From: Lycium barbarum
Taxonomy: Eukaryota; Streptophyta; Magnoliopsida; Solanales; Solanaceae
Direction: 5' to 3'
Length of the DNA: 64,000 nt
NCBI RefSeq assembly: GCF_019175385.1
Contig: NC_083339.1
Coordinates: 46,095,330 to 46,159,329 of the forward strand
Under the pieces are notes generated by a model. The model was not told the DNA's origin. It saw only the letters and a list, made by a program, of their open reading frames with translations, and made no database searches. A program made the translations under genes and the position numbers. Shown here piece after piece: positions 45,990 through 57,485 of the stretch. Within the stretch, counting starts at the first letter, position 1. Each line of letters begins with the position of its first letter.

Positions 45990-48432
45990 TGTTACACCTC
46001 GGAAAATTTCCCGTTGGTACGCAAGTAAATGAACTAATGATGTGTGCGAGGGGTGCAAGTGTATAATGTTTCATGGGAAATGTATGTAAAGGGATGTGGA
46101 TGATTAGAATGAAAAGTCAAGAAATGAGAAAAATTGAAAGTTGGCAAAACTGCCCAGTGGTCGTAAATTGCAAAATACGGACCGTAAAGTGCAATACGGT
46201 CCGTAAACTGGCAGTCGTAAACTGCCATGCAAAAGCTTCAGCTTTCTGCCAGTGGTCGTAAAGTGCAAATACGGACCGTAAACTGGTATATGGTCCGTAA
46301 AGTGCCAGGTCGTAAATTGGCATGCCAAACTTCAACTTTCTGCCATCCGAGGAAATGGTTAAATACGACCTGGTGGACGGACCGTAAAGTGATTTATGGC
46401 CCGTAAAACATGGTCGTAAACCACCATGAAGGCAGCCCAGCTTCTGGTTTTGGAAATTGCTAAATACACCCATGGAGGACGAGCCGTATAGTGGAATACG
46501 GTCCGTAAACCTCCATGGACGACCACTGTTCACCCAGCACAGATTTTCCAATTCGTTAAATATGAGGATCAAGACTTATTTTATTTCATTACAACATTAC
46601 ACCACTTCACTCTAAAACTTCTCTCTACATTTATTGTATGACTTTTCAAGGATTATAAGCCATCAATAACATTAAGACAAGTGAATCAAGGATAAGGGAA
46701 TCATCAAGGATCATCCAAGTCAAGAAATCCAAATGGAGAAGAACTAGGGTTTTGCTTAAAGAAGAGTATTATCAACCAAAGCTTGTTCCTATAACTTCTA
46801 AGGTAAGATTCATGATTTTTACAAGATGTTTAAGCTATTGGAGAATTAAAATACATGGATTGTGGAAAATGTGGTCAACTAGGTCATGAATGATGAATAG
46901 TGACATTTTGAGAAATAGTTTGAATTGAGTTATGAATGTTGTTGCGTTGTGATATGAATGTGTTATAAATGGTATTAAGATCATGAACTAAACACTTTAG
47001 ACGAATGGAAGAAGATGGGTGTTATGACCATGTATGTGGGTGAATTAGAGGCAAATTGAGGAATCTAGGTAATGTGGATAATGTGAATGACTAATGGCCA
47101 TTGTTATGATATTAATAAAGGTATAAACGCTAGCATTGGAAGGGAACGTGCAAGTGTAGAGTAGTTTGACGGAAAGGTATGTAAGGCTAACCCTTCTTTC
47201 ATAAGGCATGGTTCTTGGCCAAATTCCTAATTCCTCTATATGAGTATGTTGTCTTCACATGGTTGACATTCCGAGCTCATAAGCTCACGACCCTTGATAT
47301 GTACTATGATTATACTATGTCCCTCGTATGACGAGTAAGTCCATAATGTAGATGTAAGGATAACGATGAGGATAGTAATGATAATGATATCAAAAATGAT
47401 GCAAAAGGTGCCTACGGGCTATTATACTTACATGTGCCTATGAAGGGCTATAATGAACCCCGAGCTTATAACGCCGGGTAGAATATATGTATATAAATAT
47501 GTATGAAGTATGTATACGATTACGAAACGCGCGCGCACGTCTGCAGATGGTACGGATAACCCTGAAGCCTTGGTAGGGCCAGGTAGAAATAACATTGAGC
47601 CTTGGTTGGCTAAGTACGTATGAAACACCGACCCTTATGGTCGGGCACGCTATGTATGTATATAAGTGTATGGCTATGTATATAATATGAATATGAATCC
47701 GAAACGACTATGTATAAGAATACAAATAAGGACATGTATAGGAATATGAGCACAAGTATGGTACGAGTACTATTATGGGTTACGGATGATGACGTAGGTG
47801 TACTAATACGTATGAAAAATGGAAAGTCCTACGAAAGGCAGGTAAGTACTATGATGATGATATTACTGTCTCCCCTCCTATGATATTTCATATGATATCT
47901 ATTATGCTTCTATATTTATGTTTGATCATGCTTTACATACTCAGTACATTCTTCGTACTGACGTCCCTTTTGTTTGTGGATGCTGCGTCATGCCCGCAGG
48001 TGCACAGGGAGACAGACTTGATCCATAGCTGCTTGTTCAGAGATTGCATAGCAGAGCTCCATTTCTTTCGGAGCCGTAGCTTTTGGGTACTTATTCTTTT
48101 GTGTATATAATTATGGGCATAGCGGGGTCCTGTCCCGCTCATACGATATGTCATACTCTTAGAGGCTCGTAGTCATGTGTATGTGGGTAGAGATGTTCGG
48201 CCCATGTTATGTATATCTTTTGTTAGCCACGCCGGCCTTGTACGTATGATGTGGAATAGGTGCCTATGATATGTTAAATGATGGTGGTCGTCTAATCGGA
48301 TCAATATGATTAACGATAAGAAAAGCACGAACTAACTTATGGCTCACCTAGATGTTATGTTATGTACGATAAGGGGGTGCTCGGGTGGGGTAGCACCGGG
48401 TGCTCGTCGCGGCCCCTAGCCGGGTCGTGACA
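45990..48432 (+). repeat. 3' LTR of element E (2443 bp)
   Basis: Nearly identical to 38398-40826. Both LTRs keep the palindrome array, splice-like motifs and hairpins; here the hairpin AGCGGG/CCCGCT is at 48121-48139. Confidence 0.93.
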
Positions 48433-49629
48433 GAACCCCTTCACGAAATGATGATACTAACTCTCTAAGCCTACAAAACTGTGAATCTCTATCACTGAAA
48501 TAGGCCTTTCCCAATCCCTAACTGCCTTAATCTTCTTGGGATCCACCTTATGCCATCCATTGACACTACATGCTTTAAGAATGCTATTGAACTAAGCCAA
48601 AACTCGCACTTTGAAAATTTAGCATACAACATCTTATTTTTCAACAACCCAAGTACTATCCTCAAATGCTTCTCATGATCTTCCTTGCTATGAGAGTACA
48701 CCAAGATGTCATCCATGAAGCCAATAACAAAAGAGTCCAAGTAGGGCTTGAAAATCCCATTAATCAAATCCATGAAGGTTGCGGGGGCATTGGTAAGCCC
48801 AAAACACATTACCAAGAACCCGTAGTGGCCATAGCGGGTCTTAAAGGCCGTCTTCGGAAAATCCTCCACCATAACCTTCAGCTGATGGTAGCTCAATCTC
48901 AAGCCGATCTTATAGAAGACTGATGCACCCTGAAGTTGATCAAACGAGTCATCTATGCTGGGTATCAAATACTTGTTTCCAATTGTAACCTTGTTCAACT
49001 ATCGATAGTCGATACACATCCGCATAGTACCATCTTTCTTCTTCGCAAACAACACGAGAGCACCCAAGGGGAAACACTGGATCTAATGAATCCCTTACCC
49101 AACAAATCCTGCAATTGCTCCTTACTGTCTCAACTCGGAGCCACACAATAGTGTGGAATAGAAATAGGATGAGTGCCTGGTTCCAAATCAATGCAAAAAT
49201 CAATATCCCGATCAAGTGGCATACCAGGAAAATCTATGGGGAAAACCTCTAAAAACTCACTAACCACTGGTACCCACTCTAAGGAAGGAGTATATGTACT
49301 AGTATACCGGATATGCGCCAAGTAAGCTACACACCCCTTATCCACCAGCTTCTTCGCCCGAATGAACGATATAATCTTGTTGGGAGCAGAGCTAGGAGTG
49401 CCCTTCTAGTCAAATCTCAAAATTCTTGGCATGGCCAACGTGTGCGTCTCGGCTTGACAGTCTAGAATCGCATGATAAGGAGATAACCAATTCATGCCTA
49501 CGATAATATGGAAATCCACTATGGTGAGGATCGCCAAATCTACCCAAGTATTGTAACCCATGAATGAAACCACACAAGAATGATAGACTCGATCTACTAC
49601 CACAAAAACTTCGACAAGAGTAGAGATAT
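48433..49629 (-). pseudogene. Protease and RT remnant, 5' part of element G pol
   Basis: On the minus strand from 49603 a protease C-terminal part is seen (TIVDFHIIVGMNWLSPYHA). A linker with VVSEFLEVFPIDFPGMPLD (about 49290-49210) follows, then RT with [20 protein letters not shown], the catalytic segment [12 protein letters not shown], and [12 protein letters not shown]. Stops and frameshifts separate the segments. The 5' side is cut at 49629 by element F and the 3' side at 48433 by element E. The active-site end of the protease and gag are missing from the window. Confidence 0.88.
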
Positions 49630-49923
49630 TGTTATGCCTCTCGTTCTCGTCATAGCAGAACTTATGGTTTCATAGTCGGGTATGCCTTTGGATTTGAGAC
49701 CCGTGTATGAGTTTTAGAGATAGAAAGTGTCTTACTCCATACACAAAGGTACCGACAGGTATTCCTGGTAATTTATAGGATTAAAAGTCAAACGAATCGA
49801 ATCGACGCGATCTAAGCTGAATCTAAGAAATCTGCAGACACCAGTTATCATCGACGAGTTGTCGTTGTGCGGCGTCTATAGGGTTTCGCAGCCTCAAATC
49901 TGTAGGCATAGGTCAACGGGACA

Positions 49924-49940
49924 GTCGATGGACCATCGAC
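49924..49940. promoter_or_regulatory. 17-base palindrome upstream of TATA box in LTR F
   Basis: GTCGATGG, one A, CCATCGAC. Nearby words ATCGACGAG, AACGAGTCGT and CCGCTCGTCGA make a cluster over about 49796-49975. The TATA box follows at 50001. Confidence 0.7.
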
Positions 49941-50000
49941 ACGTTAACGAGTCGTCAACCCGCTCGTCGAACTGTACCGCTGGGACTTTTTAATTCCAAG

Positions 50001-50008
50001 TATAAATA
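50001..50008 (+). promoter_or_regulatory. Candidate TATA box of LTR F
   Basis: TATAAATA, followed about 30 bases later by a pyrimidine-rich CTCTATTTCTCATTTTCTC, a plausible start region. Only about 130 bases separate it from the A' insertion. Confidence 0.6.
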
Positions 50009-50134
50009 TGTGGTCCATGACTCTATTTCTCATTTTCTCTCTTCCAAGTCAGATAAAAACACTAGTATATTTACTTCCAGCATTTTCCATCTTTATAGTG
50101 GAGATTTGGTAAGGTCCAAGCCTCATAAACCTTA

Positions 50135-52751
50135 TGTCACGACCCAACCCCGTGGGCCATGACTAGTGCCCGAGCTGGACACTCGTATACATACGTGTTA
50201 GATATAGTCAAACTGAATCTAAGAACAATATGGAAACTTGCAAAAGAACTCCAAAGGTTCATAACGTCATCTTACGTATATATCCAGATAACCTGTCTCC
50301 TGAGGAGTCACAACTTATCAAATCATAATATGATACGCAAGCCGACAAGGCTGCCACTACATATCAATACCATAAGCAAGCCGACAAGGCTGCCACTACA
50401 AACGAACATATCCATAGCACATCGTATAGACACAGCTGAACAAAACGTATACACAACCCACACATATGTCTACAGACCTCTAAGAGTACAAGAGTGAAAT
50501 ATGACAGGACAGGGCCCCGCCGTAACCCTGGATATATATATAAGTCTATATAAAAGATCTGCACCAAAATACCTGGGCTCAGAAACAAAGGAGCTCTCCA
50601 AACAGCTAAGCAGAAGTCTTAAGCTGGAGGATCACGAAATTGAGTATCTGTACCTGCTGGCACGAAACGCAGCCCCTTGAAGAAAGGGAGTCAGTACGAG
50701 ATATGTACTGAGTATATAAAGCATGAAATACAATAAAGAGGGTCATGATTGAAATAGAGATTATAGGAGACAAGTATGACAATCAGAGATACCAATACAC
50801 TGCCTTATGAATGTAAATCATGCATATCAATATCATATATCATAGCCGGCCCATCATGGGACTCGGTGAATAAAGTCATCATATACCATCCTCGACGCCA
50901 TAATCACATCATCATATCGTCACATCATCATATATATATATACCATACCCGGCCCTCTAGTGTGGGACTCAGTGAAACTGTGCACGAAAACATACCCGGC
51001 CCGGGACTCGGTGAAAGATATATTGAGGCATGCACGAGCAGAGTAGTGAGCAACCATATGCAAACTAAGTCATATCCGAGACTCGATAGAATAATCAAAA
51101 TAAACTATCATTTGAAAATCAAGACAATAATCATATCAAGTACCCTTCGAATGTCACAATGGATTATATCAAAACAGGACGCCTCAAATCATAGGCACGT
51201 ATCAAGACATAATAAAATAAGTCTTGGGAATCAAGAACATTAGCCATCCTAGTGTCTCTAAAAATAGGAGCTTCTTTGGAGTCATATACACGTCGTTTGT
51301 TTGTTTCATCAAGATTATGCCAAAAAGAAGGAAGGGTTAGCTTTACATCCCTTACGTCGTCCAAGGAACTCAACTTAATCACGAACTTTTCACAATTAGT
51401 ATGCCAAACCTATAATCGTAAGAATATGCACGTGACTTAAGAAGGCTTTCGTATATCATATATATTAATAAATAACTTAATTCTAAAACGAAACGAGCAG
51501 CATCTCCCCTATATCATTAGTATCTCCCAATTCGGTATATCACCACAACAGCCCAACTACAATAAATAAATCTCAAAAACACAACAATATACTTAATTTA
51601 CTGCAACAATCCATCCAATATATATCCTTAAAATCAATCCCTTAAACCTATCTTTATTTCTAACGGAATTTTGACAACATTTCCTTTCTATTCTGAACAA
51701 TCCCAATACCTCAATTCAGCTAACAAACCATAATATCAATATTAACAAAAATACCCAACATTTATCCACAATAATATAACTAAATCCACCATAGAATCCA
51801 TCCAAATCAACACCTAATCCCCAACTACGTAATACAACATATACGACAATTACATCAACATTTTCAACATTCTAATCCGCCAAATCTATCAATAAACATG
51901 TAAATAACATCACAGACAACTTAAACATACCTTATGTAGTACATAACCACGAAATCAACACCATGCAAAGCTAATTTTTTGTTCAAAACGACGACAATAA
52001 TTTGTTCTTCACTTCACTCTTCACGGGCCTCGGGATTTGGGGCCTCGAACTTGATCAAACTCTCACTTTCTCTCTCTAATCTCTCCTCCCTCTCTCTCTA
52101 ACCTTCCATAAGCTTGCTGAACTTTATATCACATTATCATGCTGTTTATGACTTGTTTGGAGTCTATTTATAGTGACAAAAGGCGGTGGAGTGGTCCTGC
52201 CACGTGTCCACCATGTGTCAGGCTCTCTACTTGCGGCCAGCCCCTTTGTTCAGTAAAACAGTCATATCTCTTGATTCCGATTTTGAATAAATTCCCCCGA
52301 CCTATGGTTCGAAAGATAATTCAATTATCTACAACTTTAATTTTAGGAGTTTTCCCCAATTCCAAAATAATTATGGGGTTATGGTCTCCCGAAGTCAGAT
52401 CACCCGAAAACGTAACTTAAAAATATCTTTTTGGAGGGCTTACACTTGGATTTGGCTCAAGGGTCCTTCTTGAGTTGTGTTTAACATCACATATATTGTC
52501 CATATAAATTATCATATGTCCTTTATAAAAATCCCATCATGTCGACCCCACCTCAGCTTACGGTTACGAGGGCTATATATCTTTTAACATATCATTCCAA
52601 TCATATTGTACGAATTCCAAATATCATACTCGTGCTATCCTCATGCTACTACAGTAGAATTTCATTCTTTATACTTGTAATATTTGCTCCTCCTCGAGCT
52701 CACATTAAGCCGTCTGTAGCCTTAGTAACACGAAATTTTCTGGGTGTAACA
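50135..52751 (-). repeat. 3' LTR of element A' (2617 bp)
   Basis: Minus strand starts TGTTACACCC at 52751. Minus TATA box CTATAAATAG at 52164-52173, CATAAG/GTATGT motif near 51930, twin hairpin block at 50673-50711, hairpin repeats at 50338-50400. About 110 bases (including a second CCCGGCCC unit, 50870-51010) are absent from the other LTR. Confidence 0.92.
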
Positions 52752-52787
52752 TCCTTCCCCCCTTTGGAACATTCGTCCTCGAATGTT
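52752..52787 (-). promoter_or_regulatory. Polypurine tract and inverted repeat, element A'
   Basis: Plus strand TCCTTCCCCCCTTTGG is the complement of the purine tract next to the LTR. AACATTCG and CGAATGTT around TCCT (52768-52787) form the conserved inverted repeat. Confidence 0.85.
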
Positions 52788-55700
52788 AAACTAATCCTGC
52801 ACTCTCAATGCTTCCTTAAACATTCTTTTACTGAATTATGCCCTTCACATGCCTCCTTCATTGGTCGATCCCTTCACTTTATGATAACGCATTCCAGCTC
52901 TCTCAGTAACCATTTCATAATATTTGTTCTTGCTCTTGCCTCTCGAGGTGATAATTCCATGCCATTGTCTTTACTCTCCTTTTCATTTCGCAGTTGGTTG
53001 ACGATTGTATTACGAGCTCTTCCGCTAAAATCTTACTCTCTCCCTGGTGGACTTAGTCTTAACTCGACTCTTTCTTCTTCTAAAGTTACTCCTTTAAGAC
53101 GTATCGTTCACTTTATCTTACCTCTCACGCATAGACGTCCCTCATCGATTTATTAGACTTTACAATCCCTGGAGTATTTCATGCCTCTGGTAACCTGTAG
53201 ACCCTTCGCAGACTCTACGAATAAGACGAAATTTCCCTTGGTGTAACATTATTTTGCTTCAATAACCTTACATTGCTCTGTTGTTACACTCCATACTCTG
53301 GAATCTTCAGCATCATGTACCACTTCTCGACTTCTTTAACTGTCATTTTGCTTTTAGCTCTTAATCTCGATCTTTTGAGTTGGCTATCAAGTAGCGCTAG
53401 AGTTCCCACATATTATAACTTTACATAGCTGCTCTGTGATCTGACTATCATTAACTGGTATAATTCTGAAAGAATTTTGTGATCTGACATATAAATTCAC
53501 CGTCTTCTAGTAACCTGCTCGTTCTGATTGTCTCGCTTAAACCATTTCACAACTTCCCTTAACCCAACTTGTAAGACTTTAGGCGTAATATCTCGTGTCA
53601 TTTCTTTATTTTTAATTCAAACCCTTCTATTGCCTCTTTACTCAGATTTTACTCTTAGTTTTTCTGTCATGCCTTATGCTGCAATCTTTACAAGAATATG
53701 TGAAGGTGCTCAAATTAGCCCGAGAATATCTTAACATCGTTTCGCTAGTCCTTATGCTTTACCTTGTATTTTCCTCTTGTATCTTTCAGTCGGTATCGGG
53801 ACTCAGCTATAGCCATGTCCTATTTGCCCGCAGTACTAACTCGGTAATTTGTCTCAAACCACCTCACACCTTTCCTTAATGTATCCAGAATATCATTACT
53901 GCATTGCTATTACTGAATCCTTACTCTTCTTATCAAGTACTCACTTAGTCTTATTCTAAGCATACAAATATTCGTAGGTTGCGTAACTATTCTTGTACAA
54001 CTTGTATAATATATATTCAATCCTAGTCATAGTCTTTACTTCTCCTGATTCATTATGCTTTACATAACTCATCCATACTAAAACTTGCTTGTAGCCTATC
54101 TTATCATACTCCTTTCCCTTCCTTTATTCACCCCTTTGATTTTTCTCATATCCTACTATAGGAGATTTTATATCCCTTCCCTTTGCTACTTATAAGTCGC
54201 AACATATTACCAAATCTTAGCCTCTAATCTAGTATAGCATTGCTATCGTTTATAATATCTCTTAAGTTACTCGTTACCATTCTTTTGTCGTACTCTTTCT
54301 TTTTATAAGCACCCACTTTGTAATGCCATATCATTCAAGTTCTTTACAGAAGCTTCTCCGCACCGTCTCAAATACTATCCAGACTTCTACCCACTTATTG
54401 TTGGCTTTCGGATCTTACTAACTTGTCTCAGCAAGGGATCTCACTTAAGGTTTAAGCATCTATATCAAATATATTGCAGTGTCAATTGTTTCCATCTTAC
54501 ACCTGCATTTCTCTCACCCGCTTCCCCCTTTAGGGTGTACTTATATCATTATCTATGTATATTCTGCTCTATGTCCTCATTTTCAATCCCAAATTCATCT
54601 GACTGTTTTTCAATTCACTTGGTATACTATACCATATCCATGTCCTTTCTTTATAATTTATAACTTTGATTATCCTCATACGAAACCTTAACAAAATCAC
54701 GAAGTGACGAGAACCTTTCTATATATAGTATAAAATCTCGTCTGATGATCTGTACTCGAGTAATGCAACCCATGTAGCAACTCATCCAAGGCCACATTCT
54801 ACCTACTCCAATTAGTAATTAATTAGTACTTATAGTCATTCCAAATTCTCAATTAGGTAGCACTTATATTCAGATGATAAGTGTCCAAAGTTCTCTTGTA
54901 GTATTATATCTATTCCAACCTATATCATCTGTTTCCTTTAATAAATTCACAATACCTCATCTGGTCCTCAAGTCTACAGTCCTTATCCTTTAAGGATTTC
55001 ACTACTTCCAAGGTGAAGTCATATACACGCAACACCCCCTTATGCCTTATACTCTTTTACCCTTGTTGTGTACCCAACACTGGCTTCTATCTTACTCAAA
55101 ATCATATCAAGTTCGTCTTATTAATGGTCTTATCTTATCACCTTGTCGCCGTACTACACCTTTAAGTTCGTAGCTATATGTTTCCCTTCTATTTTATACT
55201 CGTATTCAATTAATTACGCCTATCTTGGGTGTTTCCTTTAGTATTCCCTTACCATTTCTTTAGTCTATGTCCATCTTTCATTTTGTGCATGAGAAATCTC
55301 ATGCTACCTCTGTATCCTTCGGAAAACCCTACTCCTACATAATCCCTTTCTCATTTTCAAAACGTATTCTGTTCATCCCTGTTTGTTCTTGTCATACTAG
55401 TCATTTTCTAGCACTCATTCTACCTCGTTGCTTATCTTTCTATAATTTGGTCTTTCACAATTCCGTCACTTATATTACCCGTTCCCTCGGCTATGTCATA
55501 ACTTGTTACTACACTGTTATCTCGCTTTCTTCTTATTTCCTTCTTTCAATTACTCCTTCTTTTCTTGTGCTCGCTATCATTTCCGTTATCATATAATCTT
55601 TATTATATACTTTCCCTACAAAACTTGATAAGCCTTTCTTATTCGTTCTATAGCTCGCTTTTCCGTTTCACATTGATCACGTCATATCCTTTAGTCACCT

Positions 55701-57300
55701 CCTCACTAGGCTTTGCTCATTTTCATAACAATCCTTATTATATTCACATTACATCCCGTTCGTAATCAATCCTCTAGCGTAACACTTCTTAACCTTTTAC
55801 CCTTTTTGGTCAATCTTATCCTTAATACCTCACAAGCTGTCTTATCAATACATTCATATTCGTCACAATTCTTCTTCCTCCGTACTCTTGTCTCAATCAT
55901 ACTATTACTTCTTCTAACTATAAACTCATCGTAATTTATCCCTACTTATCCGTTCACTTGATACTTCAATAAAACGTTCTGTTAAGATTTGCCACCTTTT
56001 TCTAAGTCATCCCTTAGTGTCACAAGCCCTTCCAAATTATCCTAGCACTTCATCAACAACACATGGAACACATGATCTAAGACAGCCCACAAGTTTGTGT
56101 TTTCCTTCTACAAAATCGATCTCCAATTAGTTGATTAAGAACTAATAAACTCAAGGACATAAAGATATGGTAAAATGTTACCTCAAGAAAACAAGTGCGC
56201 TCAAACTCCAAGATTATGTCACTATGAAGCATCCTCCAAAACCACCACAGGAAGAAGGACTAGAATCCGACAAGCACCACGGGACTTCTAATGCTTGATT
56301 CACATAGTTTACCTTCAGATTTGTTCTTGGGTCATGAACGAACTATTTAGTTCATAAACTACTTGTTGTATGCTTTGTACTCTTCAAATAAAAGTGAAAC
56401 ATAATTGCTTGACGTTTTTGCTCTTCAACATGAGCTTTTTCTAAGGTAAAATGTGGCTGGAAAGTATTCTGGTCCGTTCAAATGAATTCCAAACATTGCT
56501 GCTCATATTTGCTTCTTCGAAATAAAATTTCCCAAATAAGAATGATGCCAATTACGGATGACATGGAGGGTATTTCTTAAAGCTTTAATCCAACATGATA
56601 AATTTACCCTATCGATATCGACGTCATAATTACTATTACTATCAATTCAACAGTTAACTTTATTTCTCGGAGTCAGGCTTGCAACTTGGTCAAATCCTAT
56701 TATTACTGTTGACACGACCTTTCAAGACATATTACGAAATTATATCTCATTCCCTTTTTATTTCTAGGAAAATTTTGGAAGAGTTTCCTCTGTATTTCTT
56801 ACTATTTCAAAACCTGCACGCAGTAAATACAAACAATGCCTCACAGGGCCAACATGTACATATATATTATATCGTATCATAGCCGCACAGGGCTCCCCAT
56901 ATCAATATCAGTATGAAACTGACGAACTTACCTCGTATGTCCAACTCAAATTGTACCTGTTACACTTTCCTGTTTATTTTCCCTTTCAATCTTTAACTGC
57001 AGGTTTTAATCATACCTGCAACATTCACACTATATCTGACGTATATCCTGCTTACCGTTACTAATTCCTTCAGCTTCTTCTGTGCGCACCTTATAACTGA
57101 ACTTATCAACAATATATATACATTCAATCCACTTTCTCACTATACTTACAATAACTTACCTTGATGATGACCAGTTTGCAATTCTGTATATGCAATTTCT
57201 GATAACGTAACCTCAATGAAATATTAGCCTGTATAACTCCCAGTAGCATTATTTACCTTCTCTTGTCGACACCACTATCCCACTGAAATCAAAGGTTAGT
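52788..57300 (-). other. Non-coding internal region of element A'
   Basis: Purine-rich on the minus strand. Open frames (up to about 200 codons at 52539-53156 plus) have strongly biased composition and no domain I recognise. Nothing like gag, RT or integrase is visible. A stretch at about 55990-56480 has a different look and may be a separate insertion. Confidence 0.7.
55990..56480 (+). other. Possible captured host fragment in element A'
   Basis: Base composition is less pyrimidine-skewed than around it. A short open frame (about 56156-56299) codes a hydrophilic tail ending HPPKPPQEEGLESDKHHG. An AATAAA (56388-56393) follows in a T-rich setting like a 3' untranslated region. The product is unrecognised and may not be coding at all. 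Confidence 0.25.
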
Positions 57301-57390
57301 ATACAAGGGATATCATTTCCTATCTCTTGGCTCTATCGCACGATCTAGAGTAAGAAGGAAAGGTAACATCCTAAATGTCCTGTAGCTTCC

Positions 57391-57426
57391 TGTTCATAGA
57401 TGTGGTGCACAACACACCGATAAACA
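57391..57426 (-). promoter_or_regulatory. Leader hairpin with GTGCAC loop, element A'
   Basis: On the minus strand TGTTTATCGGTGTG pairs with CACATCTATGAACA (one mismatch, two G-U). The loop TTGTGCAC (plus 57405-57412) ends in self-complementary GTGCAC, identical to the loop in F. It starts 55 nt after the primer-site start. Confidence 0.75.
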
Positions 57427-57469
57427 AGACTCTACTAGACACGGTCTGCAGACACTCCGAGGATGAACT

Positions 57470-57481
57470 GCTCTGCTACCA
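57470..57481 (-). promoter_or_regulatory. Primer binding site, element A'
   Basis: The minus strand reads TGGTAGCAGAGC, one base off TGGTATCAGAGC, four bases after the LTR end. Confidence 0.88.
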
Positions 57482-57485
57482 CTTT

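Larger units (their letters stand above)
38398..48432 (+). mobile_element. Element E: complete Ty3/gypsy chromovirus with decayed gag-pol
   Basis: LTRs at 38398-40826 and 45990-48432 (start TGTTACACCTC, end GTCGTGACA) differ at few positions. GAACC on both sides (38393-38397, 48433-48437) is a perfect target duplication in the pol of G. The internal part has the primer site, leader, gag and a pol with PR-RT-RH-IN-chromodomain order, the hallmark of chromoviruses, then an inverted repeat and polypurine tract. It is the only copy here with all domains. Frameshifts and stops make it non-functional as it stands. Confidence 0.96.

Noticed and set aside
52539..53156. Open frame of about 205 codons on the plus strand
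   Set aside because: It spans the LTR/internal boundary of A' including the polypurine tract complement; the composition is pyrimidine-driven and no domain is recognisable.
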